A DNA stretch of 64,000 bases from Sporomusa sphaeroides DSM 2875 (GTDB lineage: Bacteria > Bacillota > Negativicutes > Sporomusales > Sporomusaceae): the NCBI RefSeq assembly GCF_001941975.2, contig NZ_CP146991.1, positions 290,501-354,500 of the forward strand, given 5' to 3'. Shown piece after piece: positions 9,054 through 19,760 of the stretch (position 1 is the stretch's first letter; each line of letters begins with the position of its first letter). The notes below the pieces were generated by a model. The model searched no databases. It saw only the letters and a program-made list of their open reading frames with translations, and was not told the DNA's origin. Position numbers and translations under genes: made by a program.

Positions 9054-9896
9054 ATGGAAATTAAATCAATTAAAAAACTAAAACTCTATGGGTTTAATAA
9101 TCTCACCAAATCACTGAGCTTTAATATGTACGACATCTGCTATGCGAAAACTCCCCAGCACCGCCATTCCTACATCGAGTATATTGATGAAGAATACAGT
9201 GCCGAGCGTTTGACCAATATTCTCACCGAAGTAGCTAATATGATTGGTGCCAACATCTTAAATATTGCCAAACAGGACTATGACCCGCAAGGGGCCAGTG
9301 TCACCATGCTGATTTCAGAGGAAGCTGTCCACCAGCCGGGGGCCATTTTTACCAGTGAGGAATGCGGGGAGTGCGAGCTCAATGAACCCATGCCTGATGC
9401 GGTGGTCTGCCATTTGGACAAAAGCCATATTACCGTTCATACCTATCCGGAGAGCCATCCGGACGAAGGTATCAGTACTTTTCGTGCCGACATTGACGTA
9501 TCGACCTGTGGTCATATTTCACCACTTAAGGCCCTGAACTTCCTCATTAATACCTTTCGCCCGGACATCGCCGTTATGGATTACCGGGTGCGTGGTTTTA
9601 CCCGGGATGTTAACGGTAAAAAGTTTTTTATCGACCATAAGATCAACTCGATTCAAAACTATATTTCCGGCGACAATCGCGATATGTACCAGATGATTGA
9701 TGTGAATGTATATCAGGAAAACATTTTTCACACCAAGATGCTCCTGAAAGAATTTGATTTGGATAACTATTTATTCGGTACCGCCAAAAAAGAATTGCAG
9801 GCCGGCGAGAAAAAGAAAATCAAGCAGCGCCTGAAAAAAGAAATGGCCGAAATTTTTTACGGAAAAAATATTCCTAAAGTTCATTTAAAGATGTAA
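9054..9896 (+). CDS. speD: S-adenosylmethionine decarboxylase proenzyme (long form)
   Basis: Makes decarboxylated SAM, the aminopropyl donor for spermidine. The 280-aa protein is of the Escherichia coli-type long class. The self-cleavage site is clear: HLDKS, with Ser124 expected to become the pyruvoyl group, followed by [15 protein letters not shown] and the conserved [16 protein letters not shown]. The ATG at 9054 follows AGGAGAAGG; a GTG at 9033 is in frame but lies inside that ribosome site. No speE lies nearby. A strong terminator follows the stop. Confidence 0.95.
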   Translation: MEIKSIKKLKLYGFNNLTKSLSFNMYDICYAKTPQHRHSYIEYIDEEYSAERLTNILTEVANMIGANILNIAKQDYDPQGASVTMLISEEAVHQPGAIFTSEECGECELNEPMPDAVVCHLDKSHITVHTYPESHPDEGISTFRADIDVSTCGHISPLKALNFLINTFRPDIAVMDYRVRGFTRDVNGKKFFIDHKINSIQNYISGDNRDMYQMIDVNVYQENIFHTKMLLKEFDLDNYLFGTAKKELQAGEKKKIKQRLKKEMAEIFYGKNIPKVHLKM

Positions 9897-9900
9897 CATG

Positions 9901-9930
9901 AAAATCCCCCATTTGGGGGATTTTATTTTT
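9901..9930 (+). terminator. Terminator of speD, ending at the next start codon
   Basis: A perfect 10-bp stem AAAATCCCCC / GGGGGATTTT (9901-9924) with a 4-nt loop, then ATTTTT. The next gene's ATG begins directly after the T tract at 9931, and the G-run of the right arm is that gene's only ribosome-site candidate. Confidence 0.85.
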
Positions 9931-10524
9931 ATGAAACTATTGCTGCAGCCGCTGCCTGTGCGGATTTTTCACTGGATTATGGTTTTGGCCGTAATGTATT
10001 TGGTAATAACCGGCCTATACCTGCATGAGCCCTGGTCCGGCCTGAAGTATGGCGTAGTGCGCAAGACCCATACGCTTGCCGGGATTATTCTTATGCTGAA
10101 TTTGTTTGGACAAAGCTGTTATTACCTGTTTACCGGCAGGTACACGGAAGTACTGTTTATGCCGCGGGACTTTCCCAATCTGCGCAGCTTTTTTCGCTAC
10201 GCGCTGTTTATCACCGAAAACCACCCCAATTACGGCCGTTATAATCCCGGCCAAAAGGCATTATTTACTGTCTGGGGTTTGCTGATTCTCCTTGCCGGTC
10301 TGGCCGCACTGCCTTTCTTTTTTCCCGGGCAGGAGTCCTGGCTCAGCAGACCGTTTGGCGGCCTTACAGGCATTCGGATTTTTTACTATCTGATAACCAT
10401 GTTTTTTTTGGCCACCATGCCGCTGCATATAATGCTGGCCTTAACCGAAGACCCGGCCAGGCTGCAAGCCATGTTCTCCGGCTATGCGGACAAAGAACCA
10501 AAGCCGAAAACCAAGGGAAAATAG
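9931..10524 (+). CDS. Cytochrome b561-type membrane protein (Ni/Fe-hydrogenase / formate dehydrogenase b-subunit-like)
   Basis: 197 aa with four membrane helices and histidines placed as heme b ligands: RIFHWIM in helix 1, RKTHTLAG in helix 2 and MPLHIML in the last helix. Such proteins pass electrons between quinone and a periplasmic partner enzyme, but no partner gene is adjacent. An upstream ATG at 9898 is open but would translate the speD terminator. Family N-termini match the start at 9931 (MKLLLQPLPVRI). It ends 2 nt from the convergent Mur ligase gene, leaving no room for a separate terminator. Confidence 0.82.
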   Translation: MKLLLQPLPVRIFHWIMVLAVMYLVITGLYLHEPWSGLKYGVVRKTHTLAGIILMLNLFGQSCYYLFTGRYTEVLFMPRDFPNLRSFFRYALFITENHPNYGRYNPGQKALFTVWGLLILLAGLAALPFFFPGQESWLSRPFGGLTGIRIFYYLITMFFLATMPLHIMLALTEDPARLQAMFSGYADKEPKPKTKGK

Positions 10525-10526
10525 CC

Positions 10527-12032
10527 TTATTCGGCAGCCGCACTCCATGCCGGGCGGGGGTAATGACCTTGGTCCCGGCAAGGGTTTTCCGGTGTTTTGG
10601 CCAAAGACGACAATACCTGCCTCCCGGCATCCATGCCCTGAGCTCCGATTAACAGCAGCAGGTCGCCGGGCAGGGCATGCCTTAGTGCCAGTCTGATGGC
10701 GCCGGACAGGGAGCCGGTGTATGTATAATCGGTCTTAAGGGTATTCAGGGTTGTCAGGAAGGCCAGCTTTTCTTCAGCGGTAACGCTATCTGCCGGTCCA
10801 ACCTGTTCATTACTGGCTGTAATAATTAATTCAAAAGGCAGTTTACGGCGCTGGCCGGTTAGTGCGGCCGCATTAGCCGCATTAATGGCGGTGCCGCGCT
10901 GACCGCGAATGGCATTGACAACAATCAGGCGGTTATAACGAAAAGAGGCCAGTGCGGCAAACACGGCATCAATACTGCCGGGGTTGAGGGCGGTATCATC
11001 TACAATCGTAAGCCCCTCTAAGTGGAAAATATTCATCCGCCGTTCAACACTCCGGAAACCAGCCAGCGCTGCCCCAATTGTCTCAGGTGCTAAGCCGTGG
11101 ACCAGGGCTGCAATACCGGCCAGCAAAGCATTTTCGACATTATGCCGTCCAGGCAGAGCCAGGGTCATAGGATAACGGCCGGCAGGGAGCATTTGACCGT
11201 TACCGGCCTCAAGAGGCCTGTTTACCGTTACTGTGAAGGCGCTGCCATAAGTGGTCAGGTGGGTAATGCTGGCCGTAATGTCGGCAGGGCTGTCGATGGC
11301 AGCCGTAATTAGTTTGCCGGAAAAACGGCCGGCAATGGCTTGGCAGTAAGGATCAGCGATGTTGACGATGAGCGGCGTAGCAGTGCCAAGCAAGTCCAAA
11401 AACTTGGCTTTGGCTTCAAGATAGCTGGCAAAACTGCCATGAAAGTCCAGATGGTCAGCACACAGGTTGGTCAATATACCTGCTGAAAAGCGGACATTGG
11501 CCACCCGGTGCATATCGATCCCCTGGGCCGATACTTCCATCGCTGCATGGGTCACTTTGTTTTTAAGCATTTGTGCCAGGTAATGCTGAACACTGACTGC
11601 GTCGGGGGTTGTCAGCGTGCTGGGAAAAGAGTTTGTCCCGGTGTTGACCCGGATAGTGCCAATGAGACCTGTGGTAAGGCCTGCCTGGGTGAAGATATGT
11701 TCCAGCATACAGGCGATGGTAGTTTTGCCGTTAGAGCCGGTTATGCCTACCAAGTGTAATTTATCTGACGGGTTACCGTAAAAAAGGGATGCCAGCCGGG
11801 CAAGTGCCAATCTGGCATCCGGGACAGTAATTACGGGAAGTGTCAGTGACGGCAGCCGGGCGGGTGAATCGCTCACAATAACCAGTGCCCCCCGGGCAGC
11901 CGCTGCTGCGGCAAAGGCATTGCCATCGGTGATGCGGCCGACAATTGCCACAAAAATATAGCCTGGGCGTACCTTATCCGAGTGGCAGGTAATGCCGGTG
12001 GCTTGCATGATCCATTCGGCACAGGTTTGCAT
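10527..12032 (-). CDS. Mur ligase family protein, MurE-like but without the DNPR motif
   Basis: 501 aa with the three-domain Mur ligase plan: an N-terminal UDP-binding part, a central ATPase with the P-loop GITGSNGKTT, LTTPDAVS, MEVSAQGI and the carbamylated-lysine region YLEAKAKFLDLLG, and a C-terminal ligand domain. Overall it resembles UDP-MurNAc-tripeptide synthetases. The C-terminal domain reads NAIRGQRGTAINAANA and ASNEQVGP where MurE has GGDRDKGKRP and DNPR, so it should not add meso-diaminopimelate. The ATG at 12032 follows AAGGAGG. It is likely a second, specialised Mur ligase acting on another amino acid or substrate. Confidence 0.8.
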   Translation of the reverse strand: MQTCAEWIMQATGITCHSDKVRPGYIFVAIVGRITDGNAFAAAAAARGALVIVSDSPARLPSLTLPVITVPDARLALARLASLFYGNPSDKLHLVGITGSNGKTTIACMLEHIFTQAGLTTGLIGTIRVNTGTNSFPSTLTTPDAVSVQHYLAQMLKNKVTHAAMEVSAQGIDMHRVANVRFSAGILTNLCADHLDFHGSFASYLEAKAKFLDLLGTATPLIVNIADPYCQAIAGRFSGKLITAAIDSPADITASITHLTTYGSAFTVTVNRPLEAGNGQMLPAGRYPMTLALPGRHNVENALLAGIAALVHGLAPETIGAALAGFRSVERRMNIFHLEGLTIVDDTALNPGSIDAVFAALASFRYNRLIVVNAIRGQRGTAINAANAAALTGQRRKLPFELIITASNEQVGPADSVTAEEKLAFLTTLNTLKTDYTYTGSLSGAIRLALRHALPGDLLLLIGAQGMDAGRQVLSSLAKTPENPCRDQGHYPRPAWSAAAE

Positions 12033-12102
12033 ACCATTTCCTCCTTATCAGCAAAATATGCTACTCCAAGGTATTCACATTACCGGCAGGAGGTGAATTC
12101 TG

Positions 12103-12939
12103 ATTAAAAAAAAAATTATGCTTTGGCTATTGCTGGCCGGCAGCCTGGCAGTTAACGCCGGTTGCGGGTTGAATGCCCCGGCGCCTAAGCCACAGGCCCC
12201 TTTGGTAGCCGATCAGGTGACGATAGAAGGGCAGCAGGTGGGCGGCATGTCGGCTGAAGCCGCCGGCAAGGTACTCACCACCCTGGCTAAAGCTAAAGAT
12301 GTGCCTGCGGTCAACGCCGGGTTTGATGCAGTCAGTGGCGAAATTTTTCCCGAGCGTCCGGGGCAGCGGCTTAATGTGGCCGATACCTTACAGGCCTTGC
12401 TGGCCGCACCGGCCGGCAGCAAGGTTACGCCGGTGTATCAGCCGTTTTTGCCTGATATCACGGCAGCGGTGCTGGCCAACAGTCAGCAGCTGGGTACTTA
12501 TACCACCCCGGTTCTGGACAAAAGTGCCGGCCGTTTGGTCAATCTTCGTCTGACAGGCAAATTAATTAATAATCAAATCATTGCAGCCGGCGAGGAGTTT
12601 TCCTTCAATGCGGCAACCGGGGAGCCTACTGCCGAACGGGGATTTCAACCGGCTACGGTATTTGCTGACAACGGCCGGAAGGAGCAGAGCCTGGGCGGCG
12701 GCATGTGCCAGGTATCCTCCACTCTGTATAATGCTGTTTTAGCCGCAAAGCTTAAGGTCACTGAACGGCACCCGCATTCCCAGCTGGTCAATTATGTACC
12801 GCCGGGTAAGGATGCCACAACCTACACCGACAAGGATTTCCGCTTTGTCAACACTACCCGCCGGCCAATTATTATCCGCGCCTTTGTCGGGACGGAAGCT
12901 TCCCGGCTAACGGTCGATGTATTGGCATTGCCTGACTGA
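12103..12939 (+). CDS. VanW-family exported protein
   Basis: About 278 aa. A lipoprotein-like signal ends at AVNAGC, and a C-terminal VanW domain contains GEEFSFNAATG, LGGGMCQVSSTLYNA and an RHPHSQLVNYVPPG-like segment. The function of VanW is unknown; such proteins are often linked to the cell wall. The first ATG (12118) lies more than 20 nt from the strong AGGAGGTG (12088-12095) and would lack the charged signal-peptide start. ATT 12103 is correctly spaced and adds IKKKI, giving a normal signal peptide. It lies divergent from the Mur ligase and upstream of spoIID. Confidence 0.85.
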   Translation: MKKKIMLWLLLAGSLAVNAGCGLNAPAPKPQAPLVADQVTIEGQQVGGMSAEAAGKVLTTLAKAKDVPAVNAGFDAVSGEIFPERPGQRLNVADTLQALLAAPAGSKVTPVYQPFLPDITAAVLANSQQLGTYTTPVLDKSAGRLVNLRLTGKLINNQIIAAGEEFSFNAATGEPTAERGFQPATVFADNGRKEQSLGGGMCQVSSTLYNAVLAAKLKVTERHPHSQLVNYVPPGKDATTYTDKDFRFVNTTRRPIIIRAFVGTEASRLTVDVLALPD

Positions 12940-12987
12940 CGTATAAGCTGTGGTTATTCTGACATACTAACAATGAGGTGGGAGCGC

Positions 12988-14004
12988 ATGAAAAACAAAA
13001 AAATTAATACCGCATTAGTCGCAGGAGTTTTATTACTATTTGTCGCGGGAGCGTATACACTACTCAAGCCTCCCGCCCAAAAACCCGCACCGGCACCAAC
13101 TCCGCCGGCACCTGCCGAAAAGGCGCCGGCTGCACCAAAACCTATACCCGGTGTGCCGCCCTTTGAGGCCTCTAAATACCCCAAAGAACCGACAGTCCGG
13201 GTATATATTGCGGAAAAAGGCACAATTGAGACCATGAAACTGGAAAAGTATATCGAAGGGGTTATTGCCCAGGAGATGCAGCCCGATTGGCCGATGGAAG
13301 CCTTGGCCGCCCAGGCTATTGCCTCGCGGACACTGACCATCAGCGCTATGGAGGCAGGTACCATAAAAAGGCTGCACAATGCTGATGTCAGCACTTCCAA
13401 AGAAGAGTTGCAAGCCTTTGCGCCGCACAAAGTTAATGACAGTGTACGGCAGGCCGTAGCGCGGACACGCGGCGAGGTGCTGCTATATGCCGGCGGTCTG
13501 GTCAATGCCATTTACAGCTCTTGCAATGGACAGATCAGTGCCACCAGAGAAGAAAGCTTTCCGAAAGAAATTCCCCATGATACACCTTATTTTCAACCTG
13601 TTGCCGATAATTGCTTCAAATATGCTCCTAAAAACATACAATCCTGGACAGTAAAAATTCCGGCTTCCCAAGTGGCGTCTGCCATTGGCTATCGCGGCAA
13701 TCCGGCAGATATCCGCATTCTGGAAAAGGGACCTTCAGGCCGCATTCTCTACATTGGCGCCGGTGACAAAAAGATGTACGGCTCTGATTTTCGCCGGGCT
13801 GTCGGCTATGACCGGCTTAAATCCACCCTGGTTACCGGGATGAATTACGAAGGCGGCAATTTCGTCTTTACCGGTTTGGGCTGGGGCAACGGCGTCGGTT
13901 TATGCCAATGGGGGGCTTATACCTTTGCGAAGGAAGGTAAACAGGCACAAGACATTATCAGGCACTACTATCCTGGAGCTGAGGTAAAAAAATTATGGCA
14001 GTGA
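12988..14004 (+). CDS. spoIID: SpoIID/LytB-domain protein
   Basis: 338 aa. A short cytoplasmic start, one membrane helix at about 8-25, a Pro/Ala-rich linker, then the SpoIID domain: VYIAEKGTIETMKLEKYI, EGVIAQEMQPDWPMEALAAQ and AIASRTL, ending with GLGWGNGVGLCQWGAYTFA. SpoIID is a lytic transglycosylase that drives engulfment during sporulation, but stand-alone relatives exist outside spore formation. The ATG at 12988 follows GAGGTGGGAG; an earlier ATG (12973) is part of that site. Sporulation role is likely but not proven. Confidence 0.85.
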   Translation: MKNKKINTALVAGVLLLFVAGAYTLLKPPAQKPAPAPTPPAPAEKAPAAPKPIPGVPPFEASKYPKEPTVRVYIAEKGTIETMKLEKYIEGVIAQEMQPDWPMEALAAQAIASRTLTISAMEAGTIKRLHNADVSTSKEELQAFAPHKVNDSVRQAVARTRGEVLLYAGGLVNAIYSSCNGQISATREESFPKEIPHDTPYFQPVADNCFKYAPKNIQSWTVKIPASQVASAIGYRGNPADIRILEKGPSGRILYIGAGDKKMYGSDFRRAVGYDRLKSTLVTGMNYEGGNFVFTGLGWGNGVGLCQWGAYTFAKEGKQAQDIIRHYYPGAEVKKLWQ

Positions 14005-14118
14005 GGATAACGTTTTTAAAAAAAACTTTATGAGAATTGCCAAAGAACGATGAATTTAATTTTTTATTCTGCATACATTAATTACGCGAGGTAGTATGGC
14101 GGCTACCTCCCGGGGACG

Positions 14119-14153
14119 GCGCCGCTTGTCTGGTACGCACGGACAGGCGGCGC
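14119..14153 (+). terminator. Hairpin after spoIID
   Basis: GCGCCGCTTGTC (14119-14130) pairs with GACAGGCGGCGC (14142-14153), 12 bp with one wobble, followed by GATTTATTTT. A smaller stem AGGTAG / CTACCT lies just upstream (14090-14109). Confidence 0.5.
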
Positions 14154-14247
14154 GATTTATTTTCCAGTGCGTAGCGGCAGGGGGAATAGGCAGTTGCGTT
14201 GAATACTACAGGCAGCATTATTTGTTGATAATGGAGGGAGAACGCAA

Positions 14248-15105
14248 TTGGCAGATTATAAAATTACCAAAGAGCTGGCAGACGAACTAACCAGGTTTGT
14301 GTATAATCAGACAGGTTATCACACCATTGTCTGTGACAGTAATGCCGTGATTATCGGGGATTCGGCCGGAACCAGACTGGGAATCACCCATAGCGGTGCG
14401 CAAAGAATTTTGCGCGGCGAGGTGGACGCCGTATTTGTCGGACCGGAGGATGTTGCGAAAAACCCTAACCTTAAAGAGGGGCAGAACTATCCGGTAGCCG
14501 TTGACGGTGTACGTTTAGGAACTTTCGGGATTGCCGGTAAACTGGAATATACCCAGCCTATTGCCAAGGTAGTAACCGCTTTGTTTAGTGCCAGGCTAAA
14601 GGCCATGGAAGATGCCGGCCAGGTACGGCTGGTAGCCGGCACCGTGTCGGAAAATGTTCAGCAGGCGGCGGCTGCTATTGAGGAAATGTCGGCCTCCGCG
14701 GAAGAAATGGCGGCCACAACCGAGAAAGTAGCCAAAATTTCTGATGAAGCGGTAACCAAGGTCAAAGAGACCAACAAAATTATTGACATGAGCCGCAGTA
14801 TTGCCACGCAAACCAAACTTTTAAGCCTGAATGCCTCCATCGAAGCTGCCCGTGCCGGAACTCACGGGCGGGGCTTTGCGGTAGTAGCTCAGGAAATGCA
14901 GAAATTAGCCCAATCCAGTGCTGAGGCCACAGAAAACATCAACACGATTCTGGGCGAAATTCAAACCTCCATCTCGGCCGTCATCCAGGGCATCAACCAG
15001 TCGGCGGCTGTTTCGGCCGAACAGGCCCGGGCTATGCAGGAAATTATCCATATGGTTGAAAATGTGCAAGCTTCAACGAATAAGCTGGTAGAATCCTTTA
15101 AATAA
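14248..15105 (+). CDS. Soluble methyl-accepting chemotaxis-type protein with sugar-diacid recognition sensor
   Basis: 285 aa without membrane helices. Residues 1-125 resemble the CdaR-type diacid recognition domain ([39 protein letters not shown]). The rest is a short chemoreceptor signalling hairpin with the tip [20 protein letters not shown]. Proteins of this design sense a cytoplasmic carboxylate or metabolite and signal to CheA. The start is TTG 14248 behind GGAGGGAG. No che gene lies nearby, and the methylation helices are short. Confidence 0.85.
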   Translation: MADYKITKELADELTRFVYNQTGYHTIVCDSNAVIIGDSAGTRLGITHSGAQRILRGEVDAVFVGPEDVAKNPNLKEGQNYPVAVDGVRLGTFGIAGKLEYTQPIAKVVTALFSARLKAMEDAGQVRLVAGTVSENVQQAAAAIEEMSASAEEMAATTEKVAKISDEAVTKVKETNKIIDMSRSIATQTKLLSLNASIEAARAGTHGRGFAVVAQEMQKLAQSSAEATENINTILGEIQTSISAVIQGINQSAAVSAEQARAMQEIIHMVENVQASTNKLVESFK

Positions 15106-15110
15106 AGCCA

Positions 15111-15155
15111 TTAGACTTGTTAGTTTCCCCATAGCTGACAAGTCTAAAATTTTTT
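15111..15155 (+). terminator. Rho-independent terminator of the chemoreceptor gene
   Basis: TTAGACTTGT (15111-15120) pairs with ACAAGTCTAA (15138-15147), followed by AATTTTTTCG. Confidence 0.8.
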
Positions 15156-15175
15156 CGTCTTTTCCGCAACGAATA

Positions 15176-15204
15176 TTGGCAATCGCTTTCGACTACGCTA
15201 TAAT
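15176..15204 (+). promoter_or_regulatory. Sigma-A promoter of the DUF1934-argS unit
   Basis: TTGGCA (15176-15181), a 17-nt spacer and a perfect TATAAT (15199-15204). Confidence 0.8.
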
Positions 15205-15221
15205 AATAAAGTTAAGGTTCT

Positions 15222-15710
15222 ATGAAAGGGTTGAGTCTGATTAAGCCGTTATGTGGTAATACTGCTGTTGACCAGGTGCTGCTTACTGTGATCGGTTCAC
15301 AGCGGGACGCGCAAGGGGAAGAGAATACAATTGAATTGTTTACCCATGGGAAAAGGTATGCGAAAAACGGTGTTGACTACATTACTTATCAGGAAACCGA
15401 GATCAGCGGGATGGAGGGTGCCACGACGCTGTTAAAAATATACAGCGATCATGTTATCCTGGTACGGCAGGGCTCTGTAGAACAGCGCCAGGAATTCCGC
15501 ACCGGTGAACGCTCATCCTCCAGCTATACGACACCTTTCGGAACCATGAATATAACTGTTCGGACAACCCGGCTGACAGTAGCCCGAGCCAATGACGGCG
15601 GCTGTGTGACCGGAGTGCATATTGAGTACGAGCTTGAAATCAGCGGACAGTGGCAAAGCGCTAATACTTTGCATGTCACTGTACAGGGGGATAGAAAGAA
15701 TGGACATTAA
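15222..15710 (+). CDS. DUF1934 beta-barrel protein
   Basis: 162 aa as drawn. It matches the DUF1934 family (TVIGSQRD, GEENTIELFT, ISGMEGATTLLKI), small calycin-like proteins usually found next to argS in Firmicutes. Function unknown. The start is uncertain: ATG 15222 leaves a leader of about 11 nt from the predicted transcription start, while ATT 15240 sits 9 nt after AAAGGG and gives a length closer to the family. It overlaps argS by 11 nt, so the two are translationally coupled. Confidence 0.8.
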   Translation: MKGLSLIKPLCGNTAVDQVLLTVIGSQRDAQGEENTIELFTHGKRYAKNGVDYITYQETEISGMEGATTLLKIYSDHVILVRQGSVEQRQEFRTGERSSSSYTTPFGTMNITVRTTRLTVARANDGGCVTGVHIEYELEISGQWQSANTLHVTVQGDRKNGH

Positions 15711-17367
15711 AGAACAACTGATTGCCGCAATTGGACAAGCGGCTGCGAGGGCGATGGCCGATGGTGTGTTTACTGCCGGTGAGCTGCCCGAAATTTCCTT
15801 GGAAGTGCCGCCGCAAAAAGAATTTGGTGATTATGCCACCAATTTTGCCATGCAATCGGCCAAAGCGGCCAGGAGCAATCCACGGAGCATTGCCCAGGCC
15901 ATTGTTGACCGGCTGAATGAGCCGTGGCTGGATAAGGCTGTAATTGCCGGGCCGGGATTTATTAACTTTTACTTAAAGTCGGATGTGATTTACCAGGAGC
16001 TGGCTGCCATCCTGGCTGTCGGAGACAGCTTCGGCCAAACCGATGCCGGACAGGCCGAGCGGATTCAGGTAGAATTTGTCAGTGCCAATCCCACCGGCCC
16101 CTTGCATGTGGGTCATGGCCGGGGGGCGGCGTTCGGCAGTGCGCTGGTTAATCTGCTTAAGGCAGCCGGTTATCAGGTAGAAGCCGAGTTTTACATCAAT
16201 GATGCCGGTAACCAGATTGATAACCTGGCGGCTTCTGTTAATGCCAGATATCTGGAGCTGCTGGGTCAAACGGTTCAGTTCCCGGAAGACGGCTATCATG
16301 GACGGGATATTATCGATACCGCCCGGCGCATTATCGACCGCCATGGCGATAGATATCTCACTATGTCCGAGGCCGACCGCCTGGCTGAATTTAAAGAAGT
16401 CGCCCTTGTCGAAAAGCTGGCCGCTCTCAAAGAAGATCTGGAACAATTCGGTGTCACCTTTGATGTGTGGTTCAGTGAACGCACTTTGCACAACAGCGGC
16501 TCGGTGGCTGCCACCTGTGAGCAGCTGAAGAATAATGGCAGTATCTACGAAAAGGATGGAGCTTTATGGCTTAAATCAACGGTTTATGGTGACGACAAAG
16601 ACCGGGTGGTTATCCGCGACAATGGTGTACCGACCTATCTGGCTGCCGATATTGCCTACCACCGTGACAAATTTGCCCGTGGCTTTAACCGGGTAATCAA
16701 TATTTGGGGGGCCGATCATCACGGCTATATTAGCCGGGTGAAGGCGGCCATTGCCGCTATGGAATATAATCCTGACCATCTGGAAGTACTTATTTTGCAA
16801 ATGGTCAGCCTGTATCAAAATGGTGAACTGGTCAAAATGTCCAAGAGGACAGGCCAGGGTGTAACCTTAGGCGAACTTATCGAAGAAGTGGGCCGGGATG
16901 CTGCGAGATTTTTCTTTATTATGCGGTCCATTGACAGCCAGCTTGATTTTGATCTTGATTTGGCTAAATCGAAGTCTAACGAAAATCCGGTTTATTATAT
17001 CCAGTATGCCCATGCCCGGATTGCCAGTATTTTCCGCCAGGTGCTTGAAGCCGGCCTGTCTGTGCCGGGCGACTTCAGCCAGGTTAAACTGGAACTGTTG
17101 ACAGAACAGGCCGAGATTGACCTCATCAAAAAAATGGCGCAATTTCCCGCAGAAGTGACAGCTGCCGCCCGCGAGCGTGCACCGCACCGCATTGCCCGGT
17201 ATGCGCATGAATTGGCCGGTTTGTTCCATACGTTTTATAATCAGTGCCGTATTATCGGTGTCGACCCTGCACTGCAGGCTGCCCGCCTGGCTTTGGTAAC
17301 AGCCGTGCGGTCAACCATTCGGCAAGCGCTCAATATCCTGGGAGTGGATGCTCCGGAAAAAATGTGA
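15700..17367 (+). CDS. argS: Arginyl-tRNA synthetase
   Basis: Charges tRNA-Arg in the cytoplasm. 555 aa, class I. The N-terminal Add-1 domain is followed by the HIGH-type motif in ANPTGPLHVGHGRGAAFG, the KMSKS-type motif in GELVKMSKRTGQG and a C-terminal anticodon-binding DALR domain ending at ILGVDAPEKM. The ATG at 15700 follows GGGGGATAGAAAG and overlaps the end of the DUF1934 gene; the open frame continues upstream but without a ribosome site. Confidence 0.97.
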   Translation: MDIKEQLIAAIGQAAARAMADGVFTAGELPEISLEVPPQKEFGDYATNFAMQSAKAARSNPRSIAQAIVDRLNEPWLDKAVIAGPGFINFYLKSDVIYQELAAILAVGDSFGQTDAGQAERIQVEFVSANPTGPLHVGHGRGAAFGSALVNLLKAAGYQVEAEFYINDAGNQIDNLAASVNARYLELLGQTVQFPEDGYHGRDIIDTARRIIDRHGDRYLTMSEADRLAEFKEVALVEKLAALKEDLEQFGVTFDVWFSERTLHNSGSVAATCEQLKNNGSIYEKDGALWLKSTVYGDDKDRVVIRDNGVPTYLAADIAYHRDKFARGFNRVINIWGADHHGYISRVKAAIAAMEYNPDHLEVLILQMVSLYQNGELVKMSKRTGQGVTLGELIEEVGRDAARFFFIMRSIDSQLDFDLDLAKSKSNENPVYYIQYAHARIASIFRQVLEAGLSVPGDFSQVKLELLTEQAEIDLIKKMAQFPAEVTAAARERAPHRIARYAHELAGLFHTFYNQCRIIGVDPALQAARLALVTAVRSTIRQALNILGVDAPEKM

Positions 17368-17464
17368 TAAGGCTGTATACGCAATGTTTTTGGACAGCCG
17401 GGAGGAATTTACTTCTGCACGTTGAATATAAAACGCGGATTGTTTAAGTGCGGAGGTTAATATT

Positions 17465-17905
17465 ATGGAAAATAATACATCAAAAAGTGTTGACGAAATC
17501 GTTTTAGCTTATCAGATTCTAAAGACAACAGGCCATCCGTTACATTACCGTGAGTTAATTGACCGGGTTGTGGCTGCCAAGGGCGGAGCCACCCGGCCAC
17601 CGGCCTATGTGATTGCCGATATACACACCCGGATTAATCTTGACAGCCGGTTTGTTCACACCGGTAAGAGTATGTGGGGTCTCAACGAATGGTCACCGCA
17701 GCGCATCAGCCTGCGGGAAGTTGAGGAATCGGCGACTGCCAGGACAAATGATATTGGTGTAAGGCGGGAAAAGCTGCTGGCAGCCATTCAGCAGGATTTT
17801 GAACCCGAGGATGGCGCTGCTCATACTGAGCCTGCCGCTTTGCTGGAAGACGAAGACGAGCTTGAGGAAGATGAAGACGAGCTTGAGGGCGAAGACTATA
17901 AATAA
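17465..17905 (+). CDS. rpoE: DNA-directed RNA polymerase delta subunit
   Basis: 146 aa. An N-terminal HARE-HTH domain (DEIVLAYQILKTTGHPLHYR, IADIHTRINLDSRF) and a highly acidic tail. Delta displaces RNA from polymerase and speeds recycling and promoter selectivity in Firmicutes. The tail holds a near-perfect internal repeat (DEDELEE then DEDELEG) that is also repeated at DNA level around 17850-17890. The ATG at 17465 follows GGAGG. The gene precedes pyrG, the usual Firmicute order. Confidence 0.93.
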   Translation: MENNTSKSVDEIVLAYQILKTTGHPLHYRELIDRVVAAKGGATRPPAYVIADIHTRINLDSRFVHTGKSMWGLNEWSPQRISLREVEESATARTNDIGVRREKLLAAIQQDFEPEDGAAHTEPAALLEDEDELEEDEDELEGEDYK

Positions 17906-17944
17906 GATAGACCAGTCCGCTCATCGGATAAAAGCTGCAAATGG

Positions 17945-17972
17945 TTGGCATAATTAGTTTAGCAATCATACT
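17945..17972 (+). promoter_or_regulatory. Candidate promoter of pyrG
   Basis: TTGGCA (17945-17950), 16 nt and CATACT (17967-17972), about 60 nt before the start. I saw no pyrimidine-type attenuator. Confidence 0.4.
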
Positions 17973-18020
17973 GTGAGCTGGATCATAGTTTTTCGATAAC
18001 CACCATGGGATAGTTTGTAG

Positions 18021-19649
<1,629 letters not shown>

Positions 19650-19713
19650 AGGAAGACTTGCTTCAGACGGGGTTTACCCCCAGCTGAAGCTTAGTCGTCG
19701 AATAATGTGTAGA

Positions 19714-19745
19714 AACTGTTGGAAGATTTCCAACAGTTTTCGTTT
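19714..19745 (+). terminator. Terminator of pyrG
   Basis: A perfect 11-bp stem AACTGTTGGAA / TTCCAACAGTT (19714-19738) with a GAT loop, then TTCGTTT. An upstream stem GCTTCAG / CTGAAGC around 19663-19689 encloses a GGGG/CCCC stem. Confidence 0.8.
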
Positions 19746-19760
19746 AAAGGAGGTAAACGT

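Noticed and set aside
9898-9930. Start of the cytochrome b gene at ATG 9898
   Set aside because: The first 11 codons would be the speD terminator and have no counterpart in family N-termini.
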